38,366 nt of DNA, taken from NCBI GenBank assembly GCA_905235395.1, contig CAJOLN010000013.1, positions 1-38,366 on the forward strand, given 5' to 3'. The DNA comes from an uncultured Synergistales bacterium. Its GTDB lineage: Bacteria; Synergistota; Synergistia; Synergistales; Aminobacteriaceae. Shown piece by piece: positions 22,800 to 34,167 of this stretch (the stretch's first letter is position 1; every line of letters starts with the position of its first letter). The notes under the pieces are model-generated. The model was not told the origin of the DNA. It made no database searches and saw nothing but the letters and a program-made list of their open reading frames with translations. Both the position numbers and the translations under genes were made by a program.

Positions 22800-22809
22800 T
22801 AAAAAAATT

Positions 22810-22840
22810 AGGGGCCAGTTCATTAAGCCCCTTTTTGTTT
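22810..22840. terminator. Bidirectional terminator between convergent genes
   Basis: AGGGGC (22810-22815) pairs with GCCCCT (22827-22832) around an 11-base loop. TTTTT plus more T follows on the plus strand, and seven A precede the stem, giving AATTTTTTT on the minus strand. It can therefore serve both the helicase gene and the leftward FAD oxidoreductase gene. Confidence 0.85.
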
Positions 22841-22848
22841 TTCACTTT

Positions 22849-25068
22849 TTACATTCCTGACGCTATTACTGCCGCTCTCACTACTATATCTGCCGCTTCA
22901 CTCTTTGTTACAGGACTTCCGTATCTGAACTCCGAATTACCTCTGTATATCTCAAGTGCTCCAAGCCTCGCGAGAATATTCACATACTCTGAATTTCTGT
23001 GATTGCTGATTTTGAAGGGCATTCGTACTCTTCTGTTGTATTCCGCATTCTTCAAGTTAGGGAACGCATCACATACTGCCTTCGCAAAATCTCCTCTTGA
23101 GACGAAATTATGAAGTTTCTCATCAAATACTTCCCATTCTCCTGACACTCCTGCGGCTGCCCTCGCACGATCTAATATTCCGTTCACTTCTCCCTTCGTT
23201 ATCATGTCGTTCACTCCGAATATGCCTTTGTCTGCTCCTCTTATTACTGCCATAGCTATCACAGGATCTTCAATCCAGCCGAGATTGAATGACGGTGCAT
23301 GAGGATATTCATTAGCAGGAATGAGGCCATGAATATTAGAAATCTGTACGCTCTTATTCGCAGGATGCTCTTTAGGAACATCGGAGTAATGGCATAGCGA
23401 TAAATCTACATTTGAGTTCAGCAGTTCCCATTGAACTTGTATTGCATGAATATCTTTCGGAAGTTTATTGTCCCTCGCACAGATTGCAGCCAATGCTCCC
23501 GCTGCCTGTCCCGTCATCATAGTTATTGGCTGAAGACGCAATGCACCTGCCGCAATACGCGAAGCTGATATGTTCTTCTCTGCCACTATAAGTCCGTCTG
23601 TGTCTTCGGGAATTAAAATGCTCATAGGAACCTGAAACGGCCCTCTTGGTCTGTTCGTTATTAACGAGCTTGAACGTTCGCTGAATTCCCATTCCATATC
23701 TGAATCTGTGTTCGCCCCGTGCAAATCTAAAATGTAACCTCCGATTGCAATTGCATCAGGGAACTCATGACTTGTCTGACCATCACGATAGCTCAGTGAA
23801 TTTTGCAGAATCTCATGTGATGTCAGTGTATACTTTCCGATTATCCTTCTTGATTCACGGACATAAGGCATTGGCGGCATATGTCGTGCTATCTCCTGCC
23901 ATTCACGAGGAAGTGTTCTCGCTGCTTCAGGAAGAATTCGGTTGTTGTATTCATCATCTGCAACAGACCAGTCTTCGCCGAGTTCATTCTGGACATAATA
24001 GATGAAGTTCAACGTCTTCATGAGTGCTTCGCGTTCAACCTGCAAACGTAAATTTCTGTCCTCAAGATATGCTATAGGAAGTCCTCTTCGTCCGTTCCAT
24101 GCATATGTTCCGGGATAATCATTTCCCCAGTTCACGCTGGTTTTTGTGATGTATTCTCTGGTGGCCCTGTCAGCATCATAGTTATACGGGTTCGATGAAT
24201 CAGGAAGTCCTCTGTATGAATTGTGCGTTGCAAAGTTCACTGGTGTGTCAACAGGGTATTTGTTCCTGAAGTTGAAGCCGTCTGCCGTAACGAAGCTCTC
24301 ATAGTTTCGTTTTGCAAGTTCGTAACCTGGTAATGGAGAGACTGGACGCAGATAATTCGGAACACCTGACGGATATTTTTTGAGTATCGCTGTCCATGTT
24401 ATATCCTGAATCATTGAATCTGAATTCGGAAATTTCGATGTGCTGTTTCCAATTCTGTAATGTGTCTTTGCCAGAGGTAATATATCCCCGTATTCTGTTG
24501 CGTCAATCAAGACCTTGCATGTATATTTTCGCGTTGACTTATCCGAAAGCTGAATCGTTACTCCTTTTACCCTTCGTTTATCTTTTTCGACAGCAATTAT
24601 GTTCGAGTTCATCATGAAGTCTATCGTTCCTCGTCTGCGTGCATCGTTTATCATTGTGATTAATGCGTCCTGTCCTATATGCGGCTCAAATGCAATACTT
24701 CTTGTTGATGTCCAGTATGCAGTGCCCATAGACTTGCCTCGCGAATCGTAATAGTTCTTCACTTTCGTAATGAACTCTTCGTATATTCCGCTCATTTGTC
24801 TGCTCATGTCGTCCATTGTTGAAACTCCTGCTGCTGTTGCCTGTCCTCCAATCCATGAGCCTGGTTCAACAACAAGAACACTAACTCCCATTCTTGCGGC
24901 CTGAATTGCTGCTGATATTCCTCCTGTACCTGCTCCTGCTATTATGATGTCGTATGTGCTTCTGTTGGTACGTGTTCGTGAAGCCGAAAGTGAAGGTGAA
25001 ATTGAAAGTGCAAATATTAGAATCGAAATTAAAATGATTCGCAAAAATTTTGCTGTTTTTATATTCAA
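22849..25068 (-). CDS. Exported FAD-dependent oxidoreductase with SLH-like C-terminus
   Basis: Flavoprotein of the FAD_oxidored type. A signal peptide (residues 1-30, IILISILIFALSISPSLS) sends it out of the cytoplasm. The dinucleotide fold follows: DIIIAGAGTGGISAA (40-54) with GAGTGG and the acidic end VVE68, then GGQA (74-77). The second FAD contact (about 505-535) includes DGLIVAEKNISAS and TGQAAGALAA. Residues from about 585 to 739 look like degenerate S-layer homology modules (VIAMAVIRGADKGIFGVND, ARLGALEIYR, VTKSEAADIVVRAA), suggesting envelope attachment. The start is TTG 25068, supported by GGGGAGG. The electron acceptor and substrate are unknown. It is a single gene sharing the terminator at 22810. 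Confidence 0.82.
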   Translation of the reverse strand: MNIKTAKFLRIILISILIFALSISPSLSASRTRTNRSTYDIIIAGAGTGGISAAIQAARMGVSVLVVEPGSWIGGQATAAGVSTMDDMSRQMSGIYEEFITKVKNYYDSRGKSMGTAYWTSTRSIAFEPHIGQDALITMINDARRRGTIDFMMNSNIIAVEKDKRRVKGVTIQLSDKSTRKYTCKVLIDATEYGDILPLAKTHYRIGNSTSKFPNSDSMIQDITWTAILKKYPSGVPNYLRPVSPLPGYELAKRNYESFVTADGFNFRNKYPVDTPVNFATHNSYRGLPDSSNPYNYDADRATREYITKTSVNWGNDYPGTYAWNGRRGLPIAYLEDRNLRLQVEREALMKTLNFIYYVQNELGEDWSVADDEYNNRILPEAARTLPREWQEIARHMPPMPYVRESRRIIGKYTLTSHEILQNSLSYRDGQTSHEFPDAIAIGGYILDLHGANTDSDMEWEFSERSSSLITNRPRGPFQVPMSILIPEDTDGLIVAEKNISASRIAAGALRLQPITMMTGQAAGALAAICARDNKLPKDIHAIQVQWELLNSNVDLSLCHYSDVPKEHPANKSVQISNIHGLIPANEYPHAPSFNLGWIEDPVIAMAVIRGADKGIFGVNDMITKGEVNGILDRARAAAGVSGEWEVFDEKLHNFVSRGDFAKAVCDAFPNLKNAEYNRRVRMPFKISNHRNSEYVNILARLGALEIYRGNSEFRYGSPVTKSEAADIVVRAAVIASGM

Positions 25069-25099
25069 GGTGAAAAGAATCCTCCCCAGATTAAAATGA

Positions 25100-25129
25100 T
25101 TGTAAATATTACACCTAACATTGTAGAAT
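25100..25129 (+). promoter_or_regulatory. Promoter candidate for ribD-ribE
   Basis: TTGTAA (25100-25105) and TAGAAT (25124-25129) are separated by 18 bases, matching 4/6 and 5/6. The start would be near 25136, only 10 bases before the GGAGG SD (25146-25150). No FMN riboswitch is seen: the leader is far too short for one. Confidence 0.4.
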
Positions 25130-25175
25130 ACACGAAAAAATCTTTGGAGGCATTAAGATTTTACAGAATATATTT

Positions 25176-26171
25176 ATGCGCCGTGCGTTATCGTTAGCCT
25201 CACTCGGATTAAGAAAGACATCACCCAATCCTATGGTAGGCTGTGTGATTGTGAAAGACGGAAGAATTATCGGAGAAGGCTGGCATAAACGTTACGGAGA
25301 TTCACACGCAGAAATCGAAGCGATAAATGACGCAATGAATCACAATGAGAGTGTCAGAGGCTCAACGGTATATGTTACTCTTGAACCATGCAGTCATTAC
25401 GGAAAGACTCCTCCTTGTGCGAATCGTCTGGTTGAAGAAGGAGTATCAGAAGTCGTAATTGCAATGAGAGACCCAAACCCTAAAGTGAATGGACGAGGCA
25501 TAGAGATATTACGCAATGCAGGAATAAAAGTTACGGAATCAGATTCAGAAATTGAACGTGAAGCTAAGAATATCAATCGCGGTTTCATATTTGCACATAA
25601 ATATCATCGTCCGTTTATCACATTGAAGGCTGCAATGACATTAGACGGCAGATTATGTTTGCCCAACGGAAGCAGCAAATGGATTACGGGCATAATGTCG
25701 AGAACGTATGCGCATAAATTGCGTGCAGAGAATGATGCTGTTCTTGTGGGAGTGAATACTGTTCTGAATGATGACCCAGAACTCACAGTGCGTAATGTGA
25801 AAGGCATAAATCCGATTCGGGTTGTACTTGATCGTCATAACAGGACACCATTGAATGCAAAAGTAAGAGAGTGCATTATTCTGAATCATGAGAATCTGAA
25901 TGAGGCCATGAAATATTTAGCTGAACGTGGAATATTGACGCTTATGGTTGAAGGAGGAGCAGAAATATTGAGTTCATTCATTCGTGAGGGACTTGCAGAT
26001 TATGTGAACTTTTTCTACTCGCCGAAAATTTTAGGGAGCGGCAAAGGGATATATGCAGATATGAAATTTGAAAGCGTGAGAGATTCGCTGAGAATAAAGA
26101 ATGTGAAATATACGCAGTTAGGAGAAGACATAATGATAGAGGGAAGGCTAACATGTTCACCGGACTTATAG
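25176..26171 (+). CDS. ribD: Riboflavin biosynthesis deaminase/reductase RibD
   Basis: Bifunctional enzyme that deaminates the pyrimidine product of GTP cyclohydrolase II and then reduces its ribose. The N-terminal deaminase has the zinc site HAE (44-46) and PCSHYGKTPPC (71-81). The C-terminal reductase begins near 144 with RPFITLKAAMTLDGRL and has NDAVLVGVNTVLNDDP; at 331 residues it is shorter than E. coli RibD (367). The only standard start is ATG 25176, but it is 25 bases from the SD (GGAGG 25146-25150) and omits residues present in relatives. An ATT at 25158 sits 7 bases after that SD and would add LQNIF, as in family N-termini. The 3' end overlaps ribE by 19 bases. Confidence 0.95.
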   Translation: MRRALSLASLGLRKTSPNPMVGCVIVKDGRIIGEGWHKRYGDSHAEIEAINDAMNHNESVRGSTVYVTLEPCSHYGKTPPCANRLVEEGVSEVVIAMRDPNPKVNGRGIEILRNAGIKVTESDSEIEREAKNINRGFIFAHKYHRPFITLKAAMTLDGRLCLPNGSSKWITGIMSRTYAHKLRAENDAVLVGVNTVLNDDPELTVRNVKGINPIRVVLDRHNRTPLNAKVRECIILNHENLNEAMKYLAERGILTLMVEGGAEILSSFIREGLADYVNFFYSPKILGSGKGIYADMKFESVRDSLRIKNVKYTQLGEDIMIEGRLTCSPDL

Positions 26172-26788
26172 AGACGATAGGAACAGTGAGAAATTTTCAT
26201 CAGACAGGAACGTTTTACACATTGAGCATAGATTCGAGTTTCACGAATGAGCTTGTGATTGGTCAGTCAGTATGTGTGAGCGGAGCATGTCTGACAGTAA
26301 CGAGGAAATCAGGAAGCATATTTGATGTTGAGATGATGCGTGAGACATTCATTAGGACGTGGTTTGGGAAATCATTGCGTTCTGGTACGAAAGTGAATCT
26401 TGAACGTGCAATGAGGTTGACTGACAGGTTAGACGGTCATTTAGTGCTTGGCCATGTTGACGGAATTGCAGTGCTGAAGGAGATTAGTGGACGTGAAACG
26501 AAAGAGGCAGTATTTGTTCCAGAAGATAAGAGCCTGCTTCGTGGAATAGTTGAGAAGGGTTCAGTGTGTATTGACGGAGTGAGCTTGACGGTTATTGATG
26601 CGGGGAGTTCGAGTTTTTCTGTTGGATTAATTCCTGCTACACTAGAGGCAACGACATTAGGAGGACTTAAGAGCGGGAGTATGATAAATCTTGAGACTGA
26701 TATATTAGGGAAATATGTTGCGAGACTCACGATGAATCAATCAGACAAAAACAGAGGCGATTATCTTACTTCACTTTTATCGATGTAA
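26153..26788 (+). CDS. ribE: Riboflavin synthase alpha subunit
   Basis: Dismutates two 6,7-dimethyl-8-ribityllumazines into riboflavin, the last step of the pathway. The N-terminus MFTGLIETIG is invariant in the family. Two tandem lumazine-binding barrels are seen: residues 1-95 with LDGHLVLGHVDG (about 94-105) at the junction, and the second with CIDGVSLTVIDAG and LGKYVARL near the end. The 211-residue length is standard. Its start lies inside ribD (GAGGGAAGG SD within the ribD coding region), so it is translationally coupled. A terminator follows at 26807. The symbol is ribE in the Bacillus scheme and ribC in E. coli. Confidence 0.96.
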   Translation: MFTGLIETIGTVRNFHQTGTFYTLSIDSSFTNELVIGQSVCVSGACLTVTRKSGSIFDVEMMRETFIRTWFGKSLRSGTKVNLERAMRLTDRLDGHLVLGHVDGIAVLKEISGRETKEAVFVPEDKSLLRGIVEKGSVCIDGVSLTVIDAGSSSFSVGLIPATLEATTLGGLKSGSMINLETDILGKYVARLTMNQSDKNRGDYLTSLLSM

Positions 26789-26806
26789 TTTGGAAAATCA
26801 AGAGTG

Positions 26807-26833
26807 CCGATGAATTTTCATCGGTTCTTTTTT
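26807..26833 (+). terminator. Intrinsic terminator after ribE
   Basis: CCGATGA (26807-26813) pairs with TCATCGG (26818-26824) around a 4-base loop, followed by TTCTTTTTT. It splits the riboflavin genes into two transcription units, ribD-ribE and ribA-ribH. Confidence 0.8.
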
Positions 26834-26836
26834 ATG

Positions 26837-26845
26837 TGCTAATAT
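26837..26845 (+). promoter_or_regulatory. Extended -10 promoter candidate for ribA
   Basis: TGCTAATAT fits the extended -10 pattern (TGnTAnnnT) and lies just after the ribE terminator, so it could restart transcription for ribA. The overlapping TATACT (26843-26848) is a second option. No clear -35 box is present. Confidence 0.4.
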
Positions 26846-26873
26846 ACTGTTCGTAAAGAGAGATGATGAAAGA

Positions 26874-27536
26874 TTGAATTGTCATGAACATAAACATGAA
26901 CACGAAATAATTATTACTCATAATGAATATAAACGAGTCGAGAAAAAATTAACTGTACCAATTCCAACGGAATACGGAACATTCAACGTAAGCGCATATA
27001 GAAGCATAACCCAAGATGATGATTCACACACACATCTTGCTCTCGTCATGGGTGATATATCATCAGACACTCCAGTTCTCACACGCATACACAGTGAATG
27101 CTTCACTGGAGACGTACTCGGTTCACTAAGATGTGACTGCGGGCCTCAGTTGCACACGGCACTGAAGATGATTGCAGAAGAGAAACGCGGAGTATTATTG
27201 TATATGCGTCAGGAAGGTCGGGGAATTGGATTGCTCAATAAACTTCGTGCATATAAACTTCAAGATGAAGGTCTTGATACCGTTGATGCAAATGTAGCTT
27301 TGGGTTTTCCCCCTGACATGAGAGAATACGGTACAGGAGCAGAGATTCTAAAGGACTTGGGACTTAAACGCATACGTCTCATGACGAACAATCCCGGAAA
27401 GATTTCAGGACTCGAAGAATATGGAATTGAAATCGTTGAACGTGTACCCATATTGATACGTCCGAATGAATTCAATGAGAGATATTTAGATACAAAAGCT
27501 GTTAGAATGGGACATATGATGAAGGAGGAACAATAG
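26874..27536 (+). CDS. ribA: GTP cyclohydrolase II
   Basis: Opens the imidazole ring of GTP to start riboflavin synthesis. [15 protein letters not shown] (about 78-92) carries zinc-binding cysteines, [20 protein letters not shown] (about 107-126) is the active-site signature, and [17 protein letters not shown] follows. The 220 residues form only the RibA domain; the RibB domain often fused to it is absent. The start is TTG 26874, the only in-frame start after the terminator, with a weak SD (GAAAG). The first 11 residues, [11 protein letters not shown], form a Cys/His-rich metal-binding-like tail not seen in typical family members. ribH begins 2 bases after the stop. Confidence 0.94.
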   Translation: MNCHEHKHEHEIIITHNEYKRVEKKLTVPIPTEYGTFNVSAYRSITQDDDSHTHLALVMGDISSDTPVLTRIHSECFTGDVLGSLRCDCGPQLHTALKMIAEEKRGVLLYMRQEGRGIGLLNKLRAYKLQDEGLDTVDANVALGFPPDMREYGTGAEILKDLGLKRIRLMTNNPGKISGLEEYGIEIVERVPILIRPNEFNERYLDTKAVRMGHMMKEEQ

Positions 27537-27538
27537 AT

Positions 27539-30964
<3,426 letters not shown>

Positions 30965-30965
30965 T

Positions 30966-31802
30966 TCACCTGAACATCATAATCATAAACATTAGAACCG
31001 ACATTAGAACACATGCTCCTGATACACACAGATTTATCATCAGGAGCTTCTTTATGTTCATGTTCTTTCCGTCATGTGAATCATCTGCTGTCTTATTCTT
31101 CACTGTATCATCTATTGCCTCCCGTACTTCATGAAGCAATGCTGTGTTATTCTGTTCGTTCATTGCGTTAATCTCTCGTGATAGTTCCTGAAGTTCCTTC
31201 GTCTGCGTTTTCGCCTGTGCCTTTATTAATCCTTCAAGCGCAGGGAGAGTCTCATTCAGAAGTTTATCCAGCATACCATTATTCTGAATTGCATCAGGTG
31301 CATCTGGATTATGATTCACATTTACATTCACACTGTCATATTTATGGCTCATACTCGCATATGTCTCACTGAACTGCTGAATTCCCGTGATTAATTCGCT
31401 GATGAGTTCTCTAATCTCATTGAGCTTCTCATTTGTTCCTGCAAACATTTCATCGTAATTATTCACGTTCACATTCTCATTTGTATTCTCACTATGCAAT
31501 TTCCGTTCTATGTTATCAGACATATTCGTTATCGCTTTCCTAAGTGATGATATTTCATCTGATAGATTCCCCAATGACTGCATCATCACGCTCCTTCCTG
31601 CTCTGCTGTCGTCTATGCTTGTTCGTATGCTTCTCTCTACCTGTGTTCGCAAATCACTGCCTGCTCTGTTAGTACGTTCAATTGCACTCATGAATTCTCC
31701 AGTAGGAATTGATGTGCTCAGAGACTTTGTGAGTGACGGAAGTATTGATGATGCCAATTCAGAGACTAAGCGCGCAGTAGTTGGGTCTAAATCGTCGGGC
31801 AT
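30966..31802 (-). CDS. Tail-anchored coiled-coil protein of unknown function
   Basis: No recognised family. From ATG 31802 (MPDDLDPTTARL) it has 278 residues; an in-frame ATG at 31934 would overlap hemC, and its added N-terminus does not look native. Most of the chain is helical with coiled-coil character (about 10-110, 118-170 and 195-245). Two Asn/Val-rich linkers, NENVNVNNY and SVNVNVNHNPDAPD, separate the helices. A single membrane segment at the extreme C-terminus (LLMINLCVSGACVLMSVLMF) with lysines before it makes it tail-anchored, with the coiled coil probably in the cytoplasm. It is divergent from hemC, and its stop is one base from that of the convergent glycosyltransferase gene, with no terminator between. 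Confidence 0.65.
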   Translation of the reverse strand: MPDDLDPTTARLVSELASSILPSLTKSLSTSIPTGEFMSAIERTNRAGSDLRTQVERSIRTSIDDSRAGRSVMMQSLGNLSDEISSLRKAITNMSDNIERKLHSENTNENVNVNNYDEMFAGTNEKLNEIRELISELITGIQQFSETYASMSHKYDSVNVNVNHNPDAPDAIQNNGMLDKLLNETLPALEGLIKAQAKTQTKELQELSREINAMNEQNNTALLHEVREAIDDTVKNKTADDSHDGKNMNIKKLLMINLCVSGACVLMSVLMFMIMMFR

Positions 31803-31867
31803 GTTAAAATTCTCAGCTCCAGTTAAAATTTGTGATAATGAAAGTATAACAGGAGGCACAAAAACTT

Positions 31868-32722
31868 TTGAGAGAAATAAAAATAGGAACGCGTTCAAGT
31901 CCTCTTTCAATTGCACAGACAAATATAATTGCAAATGAAATTTTGAAATCGCACCCTGAAATTACAATTACGCTCGTGAAAATAAAAACATCGGGAGATA
32001 AACATATTCTGCCATTCACAAATAATCCCAATGGCATTAAGGGAATGTTTACGCTTGAACTTGAGAATGCATTATTGAATCACGAGATTGATTTTGCAGT
32101 TCACAGCCTGAAAGATTTACCCGTAAATACAAATCCTTCTCTGCCTGTAATCGCATACTCACAACGTGAAGACCCAAGAGACGCACTCATAATGAATTCA
32201 GGAAATGTGATAGGTTCATCATCGTTACGCAGGAGGCTTCAGCTTGAAAGATTATATCCTGAGATGAAGATTGTTGCTGTAAGAGGAAATGTGAACACAC
32301 GCATACGGCGCATGAATGAAGGAGAATATGACGGTCTCGTTCTGGCGGTTGCAGGACTGAAACGATTAGGTCTCGAAGACAAAATCACAAAGATATTTAC
32401 GATTGATGAGATTATGCCTGCACCTGGTCAGGGAATTCTCGCGTGTCAGGGAAGAGCTGACGGAGATTATTCGTATCTTGAATGCGTGAATGATAGTATG
32501 TCCCGCGATTCTGCTCTCGCCGAACGAAGTTTCTCACGTTCACTCAATGCGGGCTGTAACGTTCCAATAGGTGCATATGCAGTTGTTGATGACGATATGC
32601 TCACGCTCAGAGGGTTATACATAGACGAGATGACAAATAGATTCTATGAGGGCAGTATTACGGGCAGAAGATGTGAAGCTGAATCACTTGGTGAAAGATT
32701 AGCGGAGGTGATTATGTCATGA
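31868..32722 (+). CDS. hemC: Porphobilinogen deaminase (hydroxymethylbilane synthase)
   Basis: Joins four porphobilinogens into hydroxymethylbilane. The N-terminus (IKIGTRSSPLSIAQT), HSLKDLP (80-86, catalytic Asp83), the cofactor-binding run GSSSLRRRLQL and GQGILACQGR are all family signatures. Cys230 in LNAGCNVPIGAYA carries the dipyrromethane cofactor. The 284-residue length is slightly short of the 310 norm because the C-terminal domain is trimmed. The start is TTG 31868, 11 bases after AGGAGG (31851-31856). TGTGATAAT at 31831-31839 may be its extended -10 element. The stop overlaps the next start (ATGA). Confidence 0.96.
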   Translation: MREIKIGTRSSPLSIAQTNIIANEILKSHPEITITLVKIKTSGDKHILPFTNNPNGIKGMFTLELENALLNHEIDFAVHSLKDLPVNTNPSLPVIAYSQREDPRDALIMNSGNVIGSSSLRRRLQLERLYPEMKIVAVRGNVNTRIRRMNEGEYDGLVLAVAGLKRLGLEDKITKIFTIDEIMPAPGQGILACQGRADGDYSYLECVNDSMSRDSALAERSFSRSLNAGCNVPIGAYAVVDDDMLTLRGLYIDEMTNRFYEGSITGRRCEAESLGERLAEVIMS

Positions 32723-34137
32723 ACACTAAAATATATCTCGTAGGTGCAGGGCCGGGCGATTCTGGATTACTCACGCTCAGAGGTTATGAGGTTCTTAAAC
32801 GCGCCGATGTTGTGATCTATGACAGACTGGTTAACGATTCAATTCTTGCGATGATTCCTGAACATGCAATTATGATTGACGCAGGTAAATCTTCAGGCAG
32901 TCACACGCTCACTCAGAGAGAAATTGAATCACTCATGATTGAACACGCAAAAGAAGGCAGAGTTGTTGTGAGGCTCAAAGGAGGAGATCCGTTTGTATTC
33001 GGCAGAGGAGGCGAGGAAGCAGAATCACTCATGAAGGCAGAAATAGATTTTGAGATTGTTCCTGGTGTTACGTCCGCAATATCTGTACCGGCTTATGCTG
33101 GTATTCCCGTTACGCATAGAGATTACTGTTCTGGTCTCAATATTTACACTGCTCATGATAAGCACAATCTCATTCCTGAATTTGCAGATACAACATCAAT
33201 ATTCTTAATGGGGATATCGAATTCACATGCACTTCAGGAAAAGCTGTTATGCTCACTAAGTCCTGATACACCGTGTGCAGTAATCGAACGAGGCACAACA
33301 TCAAGGCAGAGGGTCATACATACGAGACTTGATTCACTTCATGATTCAGTCATAACGAATCACATTGAGCCTCCCGCAGTCATAATCACAGGCAGAAATG
33401 CAGATATGAATCTGAACTGGCGTTCACATCTTCCGCTGAGAGATAAGCGAATCATAATCACAAGGCCGGAAGGAAGGTCAGAGGAATTATCGAGAATGTT
33501 ACGTGATGAAGGTGCAGAAGTAATCTCAATGCCTACGATTAAGACTTCAATCATTCATCATGCATTAGACGGCGTTAATCTCTCTTGGTACGATTGGGTT
33601 GGGTTCACCAGCGTTACGGGCGTGAATGCATTCTTTGATCTGTTATGCGAATCTCAAAGGGATATCCGCGAACTTGGCCATGCAAAAATTTCCGCAATAG
33701 GAGACGCTACATGTCATGCTCTGAACTCTCACGGCCTGAATGTAAATTATGTTCCAGATGTTTTTGACGGTGTTCATCTTGCAGAAGGATTATCGAAAAT
33801 GGGAGGACGTATCTTAATGTTCAGGGCTTCAGAGGGCACGAAGGAAATAAACAATATTTTCATAAAATACGGAATTGCATTCACAGAGATTTGTATTTAC
33901 CAGACTGATTATGTAAAATTAAGACACGTTCCAAAATTTGCAGACATAATTATATTTACGTCAGCTTCAACTGTCAGAGGCTTCACACATAACACTGATA
34001 CAATGCGTGATGTCATTGCGGTATGTATTGGTTCACAGACGGCAGAAGAAGCGAGGCGTGAAGGTTTCACATGTATCAGGATTGCGGAAGGGGCATCGGT
34101 CAGAAAATTATTTGAGGCTGTAATGTCTCTTGCGTGA
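32719..34137 (+). CDS. cobA/hemD: Fused uroporphyrinogen-III C-methyltransferase / uroporphyrinogen-III synthase
   Basis: Two enzymes in one chain. Residues 1-240 are the SAM-dependent methyltransferase that makes precorrin-2: IYLVGAGPGDSGLLTLRG, VVRLKGGDPFVFGRGGEE and VPGVTSAISVPAYAGIPVTHR are diagnostic. Residues from about 245 to 472 are uroporphyrinogen-III synthase, starting RIIITRPEGRSEELSRML, with WVGFTSVTGVNAFF and a C-terminal FTSASTVRGF. It overlaps hemC by four bases, giving a direct path from porphobilinogen to precorrin-2. This fusion is common in anaerobes that make corrinoids or sirohaem. hemA, hemL and hemB are not in the window. Confidence 0.95.
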   Translation: MNTKIYLVGAGPGDSGLLTLRGYEVLKRADVVIYDRLVNDSILAMIPEHAIMIDAGKSSGSHTLTQREIESLMIEHAKEGRVVVRLKGGDPFVFGRGGEEAESLMKAEIDFEIVPGVTSAISVPAYAGIPVTHRDYCSGLNIYTAHDKHNLIPEFADTTSIFLMGISNSHALQEKLLCSLSPDTPCAVIERGTTSRQRVIHTRLDSLHDSVITNHIEPPAVIITGRNADMNLNWRSHLPLRDKRIIITRPEGRSEELSRMLRDEGAEVISMPTIKTSIIHHALDGVNLSWYDWVGFTSVTGVNAFFDLLCESQRDIRELGHAKISAIGDATCHALNSHGLNVNYVPDVFDGVHLAEGLSKMGGRILMFRASEGTKEINNIFIKYGIAFTEICIYQTDYVKLRHVPKFADIIIFTSASTVRGFTHNTDTMRDVIAVCIGSQTAEEARREGFTCIRIAEGASVRKLFEAVMSLA

Positions 34138-34167
34138 TAAATATTTTCATTACGGAGGTCTTGTTTC

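Noticed and set aside
25069-25175. FMN riboswitch upstream of ribD
   Set aside because: The region is short, AT-rich and lacks the conserved RFN helices. The predicted start site leaves almost no leader.
31803-31934. Longer N-terminus for the tail-anchored protein (ATG 31934)
   Set aside because: It would overlap the hemC start and SD on the other strand, and the added 44 residues look like read-through of hemC antisense sequence.
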